Positions 32,749 to 41,273 of a DNA stretch of 64,000 nucleotides are shown here, one piece after another. Within the stretch, counting starts at the first letter, position 1. Each line of letters opens with the position of its first letter. The stretch covers positions 4,315,233 to 4,379,232 of the forward strand of contig NZ_CM001466.1 in NCBI RefSeq assembly GCF_000231055.2, written 5' to 3'. Under the pieces are notes generated by a model. That model did not search any database, had not been told where the DNA came from, and saw only the letters and a list, made by a program, of their open reading frames with translations. A program made the position numbers and the translations under genes. This DNA is from Saccharomonospora azurea NA-128. Its GTDB lineage: Bacteria; Actinomycetota; Actinomycetes; Mycobacteriales; Pseudonocardiaceae.

Positions 32749-33671
32749 ACGGTCTCCAGGGTGATTCTGGGGTCGAGGTGGAAGTACAGGACGTCGACCA
32801 GCAAGTTGAGTCCGATGTAGAACACGGCGATCAGAAGGATCGCCGCCTCGGCCACCGCGTAGTCGCGATGGACGATCGAGTCGATCATCAGGGAGCCGAT
32901 GCCCTGCCACGCGAACACCTGCTCGATGATGACCGCGTCGGCGATGAAGTTGCCCATCACGAGACCGAGGACGGTCACCACGGGAGTCAGCGTGTTGCGC
33001 AGGACGTGGACGTTGAACACCACGTGCTCGGGCAGGCCTTTCGAGCGTGCGGTGCGAACGTACTCCTTGCCCAGTTCCTCCAGCGTGCCGTTGCGGACGA
33101 GCCGGGCGAGCCAGCCGATGAACGGCAGCGCGAGGGTGAACGCGGGCAGGATCGCGCCGAGCGGCGTGCCGTCGGCGGTGCCGGGCAGCAGGTCCAGCAT
33201 CCTCGCGAAGATCAGCACCAGCATGATGCCGACCCAGAACGACGGCAGTGCCTGGCCCGCCAGCGACAGGTACGACACCAGCCGGTCGGCGAGCCTGCCG
33301 GTGTGGCGGGCGGCGTAGACGCCGAGCGGGAAGCCGATCAGCACGGTCAGCAGCAACGCCCAGCCCGCGAGGGTGAGTGTGGACGGAAGCCGTTCGAGCA
33401 CGGTCGACAGCGCGTCGCCGCCGAGCCGCCACGACTCTCCGAAGTCGAGGGTCAATACCTCGCCGAGGTGGCGCACGTACTGGTCCCACAGCGGATCGTT
33501 CAGGCCGAGTTGTTCGCGGGCCGCGTCGAGTTCCGCCGCGGTGGCCTGAGCGCCCAGCATGAGCGAGGCGGGGTCACCGGACACGACGCGCAACACCACG
33601 AAGACGATGGTGATCGCGCCGAAGATGAGGAACACCGACTGTCCCAGCCGGCGTGCGATGTAAATGATCAC
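32745..33671 (-). CDS. Opp/Dpp-type ABC transporter permease (DppB-like)
   Basis: The 308-residue permease begins YIARRLGQSVFLIFGAITIV, a standard DppB start, with six membrane helices, LLGLNDPLW-like linker (REQLGLNDPLWDQYV) and the EAA loop EYVRTARSKGLPEHVVFNVH. The start is GTG 33671, overlapping the TGA of the LacI gene (GTGA). It is the first transporter gene after the regulator. Confidence 0.9.
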   Translation of the reverse strand: MIIYIARRLGQSVFLIFGAITIVFVVLRVVSGDPASLMLGAQATAAELDAAREQLGLNDPLWDQYVRHLGEVLTLDFGESWRLGGDALSTVLERLPSTLTLAGWALLLTVLIGFPLGVYAARHTGRLADRLVSYLSLAGQALPSFWVGIMLVLIFARMLDLLPGTADGTPLGAILPAFTLALPFIGWLARLVRNGTLEELGKEYVRTARSKGLPEHVVFNVHVLRNTLTPVVTVLGLVMGNFIADAVIIEQVFAWQGIGSLMIDSIVHRDYAVAEAAILLIAVFYIGLNLLVDVLYFHLDPRITLETV

Positions 33672-34738
33672 GTCATTGTGCCCTTACTGGCTCGGCTGGA
33701 TGCCCGCACGACGAGGCCGCACCGTTCGCGCCGCTTCTCTGCGGCGGTCTCACCGTCGTCGCCGTGGCTCCGCATGCGTTGGAGCAGCAGGTCGACGGCA
33801 GCGGTGCCGATCTGCGCGGCGGGCAGCCGCACGGTGGTCAGCCCTGGACTGAGGTAGGCGGAGAACGGGTGGTCGCCGAACCCGCCGACCAGCACGTCGT
33901 CGCCCACCCGCAGGCCGGCCTCGGTCAAGGCGCGGTACACGCCGAGCGCGAAGTAGTCGTTGCCGACCATGATGGCGTCGGGAAGATCGCCCTGGCTGAC
34001 GATGTCCTGCGCCAGCCGGTAGGCGTCGGCGGGCTCCCACGGGAGGGCGAGCGACTCCCGGCGCCGGGTGGGAACCGAGATCACGGGGTCTCCGGACGAC
34101 TCGATACCCGCCTCGGTCAAGGCCTTGCGGAAGCCTGCGACCCGTTCCGCGACGGGGGAGATCGGGAGGTCTTCCTCGAACAGGCAGAGCGAGCGTGCGC
34201 CACCCTCGACGAGGTGACGGGTGGCCTCGTAGGCGGCGTGGTGGTAGTCGACGCCGACGAAGTCGAGGTCGAGCGTGGGGACGTCACGGTTGAGGCAGAC
34301 CATCGGGATTCCCGACTCGTGGAGCCGTTCCCAGTGCTCGCCCTCGCCCTGGACGGGAACGACCAGCGCACCGTCCACACCCCACCGCAGCAGCGTGTCC
34401 GCGGCACGGCGGTCGACGTCCGGACTCTCCTCGGTGACCAGCAGCATGAGCGAGTAGCCGTGGGTGCGGCCGCGTTGCTCGATGGTGCTGATCAGCCGGG
34501 CGTAGAACGGGTTCGACGGGTTGGTGATCACCAAACCGAGAGTCATGGCGGAGCCGAGGACGAGGGACCGGGCCATCGAGTTCGGGACGTAGCCGAGGCG
34601 CGCGGCCTCCGCCTTGATCCGGGCCCGGGTGTCCTCGCCGACGCTGTCCTTGTCGGCCAGCGCCCGGGACACGGTGTTGACCGACACCCCGAGCGACTTG
34701 GCGATGTCCTTCAGCGTCACCCGCCGCGACTCAACCAT
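33668..34738 (-). CDS. LacI-family transcriptional regulator
   Basis: The 356-residue protein has the LacI helix-turn-helix VTLKDIAKSLGVSVNTVSRALAD at the N-terminus, the hinge GYVPNSMARSLVLG and a periplasmic-binding-protein-like effector domain (LVITNPSNPFYARLIS, VVPVQGEGEHW, VGNDYFALGVYRAL, TTVRLPAAQIG). It lies inside the transporter operon between solute-binding protein and permeases. LacI control suggests that the imported ligand is a sugar or oligosaccharide rather than a peptide. Likely sites are at 37627 and 37745. Confidence 0.92.
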   Translation of the reverse strand: MVESRRVTLKDIAKSLGVSVNTVSRALADKDSVGEDTRARIKAEAARLGYVPNSMARSLVLGSAMTLGLVITNPSNPFYARLISTIEQRGRTHGYSLMLLVTEESPDVDRRAADTLLRWGVDGALVVPVQGEGEHWERLHESGIPMVCLNRDVPTLDLDFVGVDYHHAAYEATRHLVEGGARSLCLFEEDLPISPVAERVAGFRKALTEAGIESSGDPVISVPTRRRESLALPWEPADAYRLAQDIVSQGDLPDAIMVGNDYFALGVYRALTEAGLRVGDDVLVGGFGDHPFSAYLSPGLTTVRLPAAQIGTAAVDLLLQRMRSHGDDGETAAEKRRERCGLVVRASSRASKGTMT

Positions 34739-34748
34739 GATCTTCCCC

Positions 34749-36266
34749 TCAGTTCTCGAGCCTCACGCCGCGCAGGTCCGGCTGGTTGCTCGGAACGGGT
34801 TCGAAGCCCTTCACGTCACTGCGCAGCGCGTAGGTGCTGACCAACGCAGCTGGGAAGATACCGACGGCGTCGTCCCAGATGATCCGGCACGCCTCGGCGT
34901 ACAACTCGCGGCGTGTGGTCTGGTCGGACTCCCTGTGTGCCTGGCGCAGGATCGTGTCGAGCTCCTCGTTGGCGTAGCCCATCCGGTCCGCGGCCGAGTC
35001 GTACAACCTGCCCAACGTGAAATCGGCATCGCCCGTCGTGACCGTGTTGATCTGCAGGTCCATGTCGAAGTCCTTGTCGTTGAGACGTTGCAGCCACACG
35101 GCCTTCTCCACGTTCTGCGCCTCCACGACGACGCCGATCTTCGCCCAGTCCGAGATCATCGCCTGGGCGAGTCCGTCGGCGAGCGGGCCCGTGCCGGAGA
35201 ACCACATCAACGACGTGCGGAACCCGTCGCCCAGGCCCGCCGCGGCCAGCTCCCGCTTGGCTCCTTCCGGGTCGTACGGATACGGCTGCTGGGGTGCGTG
35301 CCCGAACACGGTCGACGGGATGGGCGCGGTCATGAGCTCCGCGCCCGGCCCGTACAGGTTCTCGACGATGGTCGCGACGTCCACGGCCTTCCACAGTGCT
35401 CGGCGCACGCGCGGGTCGGTGAACGGCTCGCGGCCGCAGTTGAACCAGTTGAAGTAGTACGCATAGCTCGGCACCGTCTCCAACGTGATGCCGTCGCGGC
35501 CGTCGAGTTGCCGGATCTGGTCGGGCGGCACCGGCCAGAGGACGTCCAGCTCGCCGGTCCGCAACGCGGTGATCTGGCTGGACGTCTCCGGGATGTGCGG
35601 CAGTGCCGCCCGTTCCAGGGTGGGCTTGCCGCCCCAGTAGTCCGCCGCCGCGAGTTCCAGCGTGGCGGAGGGAGTGAACGACTCGACCCGGAACGGGCCG
35701 CTGCCGATGGGCTTGCGGAAGAAGCCGTCACTGTCCATCTTGTCCGCGGGGAGGATGAACATCAGCGTGAGGTTCACCGGCAGCGTGCCCAGGGGTTCCT
35801 CGGTGACCACCCGCACGGTGTGGTCGTCGGGGGCCTCCACCTCGACGACCGACGTCCACAGCGCGGACTGCGCCGTGCCCGCATCCCGGACACGCTCCAG
35901 CGAGGCCTTGACGTCCCGCGCGGTCAGCGGAGTCCCGTCGTGGAACCTCACGTCGTCCCGCAAGGTGAGGACCCACGTCGTGGGAGCGGTCTGTTCCCAC
36001 GACGTGGCGACGCTCGGCGCCAGCTTCTCGCCGTCGCGCCGGATGAGCGTGTCGTAGATGAGCCTGCTCGCGAGCAGAGTGCTCTCGTCGACGCTACTGG
36101 GCCCGTGCGGGTCGAGGTCGTTGATCGGCTGGCTGAACGCCGCCCGCAACAGGCCCTCGGCTCCGGCTCGGGTGCCGCCTCCGAAACTGCAGGCGGCGAG
36201 GTAGGCGCCGGCGAGACTCAGACTGCTGATCTTGAGAAAGCTACGCCGGTCGAAGGGGGTCGCCAT
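34749..36266 (-). CDS. Family 5 extracellular solute-binding lipoprotein
   Basis: The 505-residue protein starts with twin arginines (DRRSFLKISS) and a lipobox LAAC with Cys about 26, so it is likely a Tat-exported lipoprotein. The mature part has the SBP_bac_5 pattern: LIYDTLIRRDGEKLAPSVAT, WVLTLRDDVRFHDGTPLTA, IGSGPFRVESF and FNCGREPFTDPRVRRALWKA. It delivers the ligand to the Opp/Dpp-type permeases encoded downstream. GGAGG precedes ATG 36266. Ligand unknown; LacI control favours a carbohydrate. Confidence 0.92.
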   Translation of the reverse strand: MATPFDRRSFLKISSLSLAGAYLAACSFGGGTRAGAEGLLRAAFSQPINDLDPHGPSSVDESTLLASRLIYDTLIRRDGEKLAPSVATSWEQTAPTTWVLTLRDDVRFHDGTPLTARDVKASLERVRDAGTAQSALWTSVVEVEAPDDHTVRVVTEEPLGTLPVNLTLMFILPADKMDSDGFFRKPIGSGPFRVESFTPSATLELAAADYWGGKPTLERAALPHIPETSSQITALRTGELDVLWPVPPDQIRQLDGRDGITLETVPSYAYYFNWFNCGREPFTDPRVRRALWKAVDVATIVENLYGPGAELMTAPIPSTVFGHAPQQPYPYDPEGAKRELAAAGLGDGFRTSLMWFSGTGPLADGLAQAMISDWAKIGVVVEAQNVEKAVWLQRLNDKDFDMDLQINTVTTGDADFTLGRLYDSAADRMGYANEELDTILRQAHRESDQTTRRELYAEACRIIWDDAVGIFPAALVSTYALRSDVKGFEPVPSNQPDLRGVRLEN

Positions 36267-36281
36267 GGAATCCTCCAGGAC

Positions 36282-36617
36282 TCACTCTTTGAGGGTGAGG
36301 TAGATCTGCACCTTGACCGATTCCCCTTCTCCCTCAACGGTTCCCTTGATGCGCAGCCACTGCCCGAACTCGCGCACCGGCCACGAGTGCAGCGTGGTTC
36401 CCTCGACGACCTGCGGGGGCACTTCGGCGTCGCACCAGTGCAGGCCGTCGGGCGAGATCTGGGTGGTGAGGCGCAGCCGGGTGGTCGGCGTGGAGCTTTC
36501 CAGCACCTGCACGAACCAGCGGGCCTCACCGGCCCAGGCCGCTTCGAACGGCTCGGTGGCGAAGTCGCCGTCGAAAACCCGATAACGTTCGAGAACCGCT
36601 GTCTGCGTCTGTCGCAT
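36282..36617 (-). CDS. Uncharacterised small protein in LacI operon (DUF6385-like)
   Basis: A 111-residue protein without signal peptide, rich in alternating hydrophobic and polar residues (RWFVQVLESST, RLRLTTQISPDGLHW, WLRIKGTVEGEGESVKVQIYL), suggesting a beta-sandwich. The final strand ending YLTLKE is reminiscent of small structural or carbohydrate-binding modules. I recall a DUF6385 family with such features but cannot confirm membership. The operon position between an uncharacterised protein and the solute-binding protein suggests a role with the transported ligand. Confidence 0.55.
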   Translation of the reverse strand: MRQTQTAVLERYRVFDGDFATEPFEAAWAGEARWFVQVLESSTPTTRLRLTTQISPDGLHWCDAEVPPQVVEGTTLHSWPVREFGQWLRIKGTVEGEGESVKVQIYLTLKE

Positions 36618-36623
36618 GAGGAC

Positions 36624-37589
36624 CTACCAATCCACCGAGATGAGCACCGAGTCCAGGAACATGAAGTTGCGGACGTTGGTGTGCGTGCGGGTGCTGACGT
36701 AGAAGTTGAGCAGGTTGTCGAGCGAGTCGTAGCGCTCCTCGTACGCGGGCACGGGGATGTCGCGCATGTCGTACACGCGGTCGTTGACCTGCAGCTCGAC
36801 GTTGCGCTGCGCCTCGGTGTCGATCTGCCAGCGCAGGTAGTGCCAGTTGACCTTGGTGGGCACCTCGTTGTAGCAGAACGACTGCGGTTCGCCGAAGGCG
36901 CGCCAGTCCTCGGGATTCGGCGCGGTGAAGTCATCCGTCGGGCCGAGGTTGGCCTTGCCCTCCAGGTGCTCGCGCGGCGTCGGTTCGGGCACCACGGGGT
37001 ACATCCAGCGGCGGGTGAACCGGTTCTCCAGGTCGGTGTTCTGGTAGCGGATGACGTTGTGGTAGCGCACGCCCCGGTCGTCGCAGATGTCGGTGGCGAT
37101 GGTGAAGGCGCCGAACTGCTGCTCCGACGGGTGGATGTTGCCGTCCCACTCACCGGCTCCGGCCTGCTCGTACGCGCGGTTCTCCTCCGACGAGGCTTCG
37201 GCCTTGTAGGTGAAGTAGGTCTCGAACTGCACGAGGCCCTTCTTGGCCATGGTGAGCCTGCGGATCGCCACGCCCGTGTGCCCGGCGAGCGGGCGGGTCG
37301 ACACCTTCAGCGCGTAGGTGCCGGTCATCGCCCCGTGGGTTCCGGTGTCGAAGAACGTGCAGGAGCTGAGCTGCGGCGGGCGGAAGTCCTTCATGTGGGC
37401 GTCGACGGTGTCGAGGTCGCCCTTGCCGTCGTGGTTGCCGATCAGTTCGGTCCAGCCGTGGGTGCCGGAGTTGAACTGGTCGAAGACGAGGATGCGCGAC
37501 AGCGGGTTGTACCGCGACAACGCCGGATCGGCGTCGAGCATGGCCCGCCGCAGTTGTGCGGACAGGTCGGTGTCAGTGGTGTTACCCAA
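36624..37589 (-). CDS. Uncharacterised protein, first gene of LacI operon (DUF6772-like, lectin-fold candidate)
   Basis: A 321-residue protein with no signal peptide. Blocks such as ILVFDQFNSGTHGWTELIGN, TGTYALKVSTRPLAGHTG, FETYFTYKAEAS, NWHYLRWQIDTEAQRNVELQ and FLDSVLISVDW suggest a concanavalin A-like or jelly-roll sandwich, as in carbohydrate-binding and lyase-like proteins. I cannot name catalytic residues. The start is uncertain: TTG 37589 is chosen because CAGGAG lies about nine bases upstream; an ATG at 37649 would put the start upstream of the LacI operator. It is the first gene of the operon that continues through 29905. Confidence 0.6.
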   Translation of the reverse strand: MGNTTDTDLSAQLRRAMLDADPALSRYNPLSRILVFDQFNSGTHGWTELIGNHDGKGDLDTVDAHMKDFRPPQLSSCTFFDTGTHGAMTGTYALKVSTRPLAGHTGVAIRRLTMAKKGLVQFETYFTYKAEASSEENRAYEQAGAGEWDGNIHPSEQQFGAFTIATDICDDRGVRYHNVIRYQNTDLENRFTRRWMYPVVPEPTPREHLEGKANLGPTDDFTAPNPEDWRAFGEPQSFCYNEVPTKVNWHYLRWQIDTEAQRNVELQVNDRVYDMRDIPVPAYEERYDSLDNLLNFYVSTRTHTNVRNFMFLDSVLISVDW

Positions 37590-37626
37590 CGTTTTCAGCT
37601 CCTGGAGACAGGGCGTAGGGAGAGGA

Positions 37627-37636
37627 TTAACGTTAA
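37627..37636 (-). promoter_or_regulatory. LacI-type operator TTAACGTTAA proximal to the ABC operon
   Basis: TTAACGTTAA is a perfect palindrome with the central CG typical of LacI-family operators, and overlapping GTTAAC extends it to the right. It lies about 38 bases upstream of the first gene of the operon that encodes a LacI regulator. AT-rich palindromes stand out in this GC-rich DNA. Confidence 0.65.
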
Positions 37637-37744
37637 CGTGAGCGATCATTCGGCTCCGTGGTGGGAAAGCTAACCCGGCCGTGGTCGCCAAGTCAACGGT
37701 GTGGACCAAGGAAAATCGAGGCTTGACGGCAGCGTGCACGCCAC

Positions 37745-37770
37745 TTAGCGTTAGCGCTCCCGTTAACGTT
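37745..37770 (+). promoter_or_regulatory. Second LacI-type operator cluster in the divergent promoter region
   Basis: This stretch contains GTTAGCGCT (with palindrome AGCGCT at 37753-37758) and CGTTAACG (37761-37768), the latter sharing GTTAACGTT with the site at 37627. Two sites about 120 bases apart flank the divergent promoters of the ABC operon and the phospholipase D-like gene, allowing repression by looping. The remainder of the 312-base gap (37590-37901) holds no gene that I can support. Confidence 0.6.
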
Positions 37771-37901
37771 CACTTCTACGGTGGCACCGCTGCGCGACGA
37801 CTTTTCCGCACGGCGGTGTCGTGCCGCGTTCTCGTCGCAGCACGTCCTGCGCCGACCGTCCCGAGCAACACGGCGGCGCTTCTTCTGGGGAAGGAGATCC
37901 C

Positions 37902-39065
37902 ATGCGTGTCAGGGCCGTTCTCGCCTCCGCCGCCGTCACCGTCTCCCTGCTGGCGGCGCCTCCCGCCGCGGCGGAGCCGGAACTCCGGCCGTGTGCCGAT
38001 GCGCCCGCCGTGCCGGTGCGTACCGGAACGGCGTTCAACAACCCCGCCGCCGGACATCCGACCGGCGTGGTCGAGCAGATCTGTTCACTGGTCAAGCAGG
38101 CCGAGCCCGGCTCGACCATCCGGCTGGCCCACTTCGTCGTCTCCGGCGACGCGGGGCAGGATTTCGTCGACGAGCTGCTCAAGGCACACCGGCGCGGCGT
38201 CGACGTACAGGTGGTCCTCGACGGCTGGCAGGACGACACTCCCGCCGCGACCGCCCTGCGGGACGCACTCGGCACCGACGAGACGCGGGCCTCCTGGCTG
38301 CACGTGTGCGGCAACCTCTCTCCGGAGGGCAACACGTCCTCGTGCATCGGAACCAAGGGGCAGCACAACAAGTTCTACCTGTTCTCGCGTACCGGTGGCC
38401 GCTCCGACGTGGTGGTGCAGTCGTCGGCCAACTTCACCGACCTCAACTCGTCGGTGTACTGGAACAACGCCACGACCATCGTGGAGAACCGCCGCCTCTA
38501 CGACGCCTACGCGTCCTACTTCGCCGACCTCGCACGGGAACAGCAGGACGACGACTACTACCGCACCGTCACCACCGGGATGCCGGGCGGGTTCGTGCGG
38601 GCGCACTTCTTCCCGCGTGCGCAAGGCGATCCGATCGAGGAGTTCCTCGACGAGGTCGGGTGTGACAGCGGCACCACCGTCCTTATCGGAATGTCCGAAT
38701 GGGACAGCTATCGCGTGGGCATCGCGGAACGGCTCGTCGAGTTGGCCGAGCAGGGCTGCGAGATCCGGATCGTGCACGGGCCGGTGGACGACGACGTCGA
38801 GGCGTTGCTGTCGAGCCACGACGACATCACCGCGCGGACACTGGACGACTCCGCCGCGCTGCCGGGCCGGATCCACTCGAAGTACCTGATCGTCGAGGGC
38901 GACGTCGCGGGTGACGCCGACGCCCGACGAGTGCTGACCGGCAGCCCGAACTTCAACCACACGTCCCTGCGTCGCAACGACGAGGCGATGATCATGACGA
39001 ACCTGAGGTCGGTCTACGACGACTACCGCGAGAACTTCGAGCAGATGTACGCCGCCGCGCGGTGA
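37902..39065 (+). CDS. Secreted phospholipase D-like (PLDc_2) protein
   Basis: A 387-residue protein with a Sec signal peptide (MRVRAVLASAAVTVSLLAAP, cleavage after AAA about residue 24). Two PLD half-motifs are present: GQHNKFYLFS with His about 155 followed by SSANFTD, and HSKYLIVEG with His about 325 followed by TGSPNFNHTSLR. The HxK pair forms the phosphodiesterase active site of the superfamily, so the protein may hydrolyse phospholipids, nucleic acids or another phosphodiester outside the cell. AAGGAG at 37891 precedes ATG 37902. It is divergent from the LacI operon and shares its operator region. Confidence 0.85.
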   Translation: MRVRAVLASAAVTVSLLAAPPAAAEPELRPCADAPAVPVRTGTAFNNPAAGHPTGVVEQICSLVKQAEPGSTIRLAHFVVSGDAGQDFVDELLKAHRRGVDVQVVLDGWQDDTPAATALRDALGTDETRASWLHVCGNLSPEGNTSSCIGTKGQHNKFYLFSRTGGRSDVVVQSSANFTDLNSSVYWNNATTIVENRRLYDAYASYFADLAREQQDDDYYRTVTTGMPGGFVRAHFFPRAQGDPIEEFLDEVGCDSGTTVLIGMSEWDSYRVGIAERLVELAEQGCEIRIVHGPVDDDVEALLSSHDDITARTLDDSAALPGRIHSKYLIVEGDVAGDADARRVLTGSPNFNHTSLRRNDEAMIMTNLRSVYDDYRENFEQMYAAAR

Positions 39066-39071
39066 CCGGTG

Positions 39072-39106
39072 CCGGGTCGCGGACACCGCACGTGCCCGCG
39101 ACCCGG
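39072..39106. terminator. Bidirectional hairpin terminator
   Basis: CCGGGTCGCGG at 39072-39082 pairs perfectly with CCGCGACCCGG at 39096-39106 around a 13-base loop. It sits between the convergent phospholipase D-like and histidine phosphatase genes and can serve both. Confidence 0.75.
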
Positions 39107-39107
39107 G

Positions 39108-39719
39108 TCAGTACTGCACCGGGGTGTTGAACTCCAGCAACGCCGCCTGCCCCGTCCCGTCCCAGCGCACCGTGGTGATGGCGCAGTTGCGGAACACCGG
39201 GAACACCGAGCGGTACGAGCGCAGCGGCAACCCCAGCAGGTGGCACAGCAGCAGACGGTGGGCCGTGGAGTGCCCGACGACGAGTACCCGGCCGTCGGGG
39301 TGCTCGCGCGCGATGTCGGTGGCGTAGCCCGTCATCCGCTTCACCGCGAGCACCGGGTCCTCCCCGCCGGGCAGGTAGTGCGTCACGGGGTCGTCGACGA
39401 ACGCGGCGCGCGCCTCGGGGAAGTCGCGGTTCATCTCCTCGGCGGTGAGGCCTTCGCCCCGGCCGAAGTCGAGTTCGACGATGCGCTCGTCGACGTGCGG
39501 GTCGAGCCCGGTCGCGCGGGCGACCGGTTCGGCCGTCTCCCGCGCGCGGGACAGCGGCGACACCCACACCGCGTCGAGTTCGGCCGTGGCCGACCAGCCG
39601 CCCAGCACCTCGGCCTGCCGCCTGCCGTGGTCGGTCAAGGCCACGTCGGTGCGGCCGGCGTAACGGTTGCCGTCGTGCCAGACGGTTTCGCCGTGGCGGA
39701 CGAGAACGAGTTCGGTCAT
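39108..39719 (-). CDS. Histidine phosphatase family protein
   Basis: The 203-residue protein has the RHG catalytic motif LVLVRHGETVWHDGNRY (about 4-20), then SPLSRARETAEPVA, an acidic ELDFGRGEGLTAEE loop and the second histidine in VVGHSTAHRLLLCHLLGLP. It belongs to the phosphoglycerate mutase-like phosphatases, which act on sugar phosphates and other small phosphates. ATG 39719 overlaps the stop of the FGGY kinase gene, so it is probably a phosphatase for a product in the same pathway. Confidence 0.85.
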   Translation of the reverse strand: MTELVLVRHGETVWHDGNRYAGRTDVALTDHGRRQAEVLGGWSATAELDAVWVSPLSRARETAEPVARATGLDPHVDERIVELDFGRGEGLTAEEMNRDFPEARAAFVDDPVTHYLPGGEDPVLAVKRMTGYATDIAREHPDGRVLVVGHSTAHRLLLCHLLGLPLRSYRSVFPVFRNCAITTVRWDGTGQAALLEFNTPVQY

Positions 39720-41212
39720 CGCGTGCTCCGGTGGTGTGCGTGGTCGGCCAGTTCGGTGGGCAGCCAGCCTCGCTCGCGCAAGGCGTCGATCAGGGTCAGG
39801 TAGCCCTCGGTGAGGACGTCGGTGTCGGCGGCGACGGGTTCGACGGTCACGGTGTCGCGGACGGTCTCGCGCGCGGCCTCGGCGAGCGACGACTCGGCGG
39901 ACCGGGCGAGCAACGCCATGCCCACGGCGGGATCGGCGTTGCCGGGAACGGTGAGCGGGCGGCCGAGCGTGGTCGCGCGCACCCGGGTCCAGTACTCGTT
40001 GCGCGCGCCGCCCCCGGTCGTGGTCAGGGTGCCGTCGACGGGGGCGCCGAGCAGGTCGAGGTAGTCGAAGCAGAGCCGTTCGACGAACGCGACACCGCGC
40101 AGCACGGCGGCGTAGGCGTCCACCTCGTCGGCGGGCGTGCCGAGTGTGAACCGCTGCGCCTCGGCGGCGACGAACGGGAACCGCTCGCCCTGCGACACCA
40201 ACGGATACGTCACGAGTGTCGTGGTCGGACGGTCGGCCGCCAGCGCGGTGAGCCGGTCGAGATCCGCCCCGGCGAAGAGGTCGCTGAGGACTCCCGCGCC
40301 CACGCTGGACGCACCGCCCGGGAGCCAGTTGCCGTCCGGGGCGCGGTGGGAGTAGACGACGCCCAACGGGTCGTGCAGCCGGTTGTCGGTGACGCCCTTG
40401 AGGACGAGCGTGGTGCCGAGAACGCTGTTCCACGACCCGACCGAGAACGTCCCGGAGCCCAGCACCGACGCGCAGCCGTCGGTCATCCCCGCGACGATCG
40501 GTGTGCCCGCCGGGATGCCCGTCGCCTCCGCCGCCGCGGCGCACACCTCGCCGAGGGGCGTGCCGGGGCGCACCACCTCGGGCAGCACGTGCGCCGGGAT
40601 GCCGAGCGCGTCGACGACGTCGGTGGGCCAGCGTTCGCCGTCGAGGTCGTAGCCGGTCTTCAACGCGTGGCTCGAATCGACCGCGGTGAGCCGTCCCGCG
40701 AGCTTCCCCGTGAGGTAGTCGGCCTGGTGCAGCAGGCGGGTCCGGTCGGTGGGCGGGTGGTGGCGCAGCAACCACAGCAGCTTCGGCAGCGCCCACGACG
40801 CCTGCGGGCGGTAGCCCAGCGACTCCCACAGCGCGGCGCCGGCCTCGTGCACCCGGCCGACCTCGTCGGCCGCCCGCGCGTCGTCGTACATCAGCGCGGG
40901 GGTGAGGGGACGCAGCTCGGTGTCGGCGAGCAGGATCGTGCCCGACGTCGCGCACAGGGACAGCCCGCGCACCGGCCGGGAGCCCAGCGCGCTCGTCGCC
41001 TCGGCGCAGGCCGTGGCGAGCGCCGACCACCACTGCTCCGGATCCTGCTCGTGCCGTCGTTCTCGTCGCGCGCTGTCCAGCGGCCGGGACGCGCTCGCCA
41101 CCACGGCACCGGTCCGCTCGGTGGCCACACACCGCACGCTCTGGGTGCCGATGTCGAGGCCGAGCCACACGGGGGCGTGGCGACCGGTCGAAGGGCGCGT
41201 ACTGGTTGCCAT
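39716..41212 (-). CDS. FGGY-family carbohydrate kinase (second)
   Basis: The 498-residue kinase has the phosphate-1 motif WLGLDIGTQSVRCVA (about 16-30), AGMTDGCASVLGSGTFSVGS in the middle, and TTTGGGARNEYWTRVRATTL (about 408-427), consistent with FGGY kinases of the xylulokinase/glycerol kinase group. The sugar is unknown. It lies 61 bases downstream of the first kinase and overlaps the phosphatase gene (ATGA), forming a three-gene unit. Two kinases in series suggest two different pentoses/polyols or a two-step pathway. Confidence 0.82.
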   Translation of the reverse strand: MATSTRPSTGRHAPVWLGLDIGTQSVRCVATERTGAVVASASRPLDSARRERRHEQDPEQWWSALATACAEATSALGSRPVRGLSLCATSGTILLADTELRPLTPALMYDDARAADEVGRVHEAGAALWESLGYRPQASWALPKLLWLLRHHPPTDRTRLLHQADYLTGKLAGRLTAVDSSHALKTGYDLDGERWPTDVVDALGIPAHVLPEVVRPGTPLGEVCAAAAEATGIPAGTPIVAGMTDGCASVLGSGTFSVGSWNSVLGTTLVLKGVTDNRLHDPLGVVYSHRAPDGNWLPGGASSVGAGVLSDLFAGADLDRLTALAADRPTTTLVTYPLVSQGERFPFVAAEAQRFTLGTPADEVDAYAAVLRGVAFVERLCFDYLDLLGAPVDGTLTTTGGGARNEYWTRVRATTLGRPLTVPGNADPAVGMALLARSAESSLAEAARETVRDTVTVEPVAADTDVLTEGYLTLIDALRERGWLPTELADHAHHRSTR

Positions 41213-41273
41213 GTCGATTCTTCCTGTGTCGTGTAGCGGGGTTCGGGACTGTCCTGTCCGGACGGGCGCCCCG

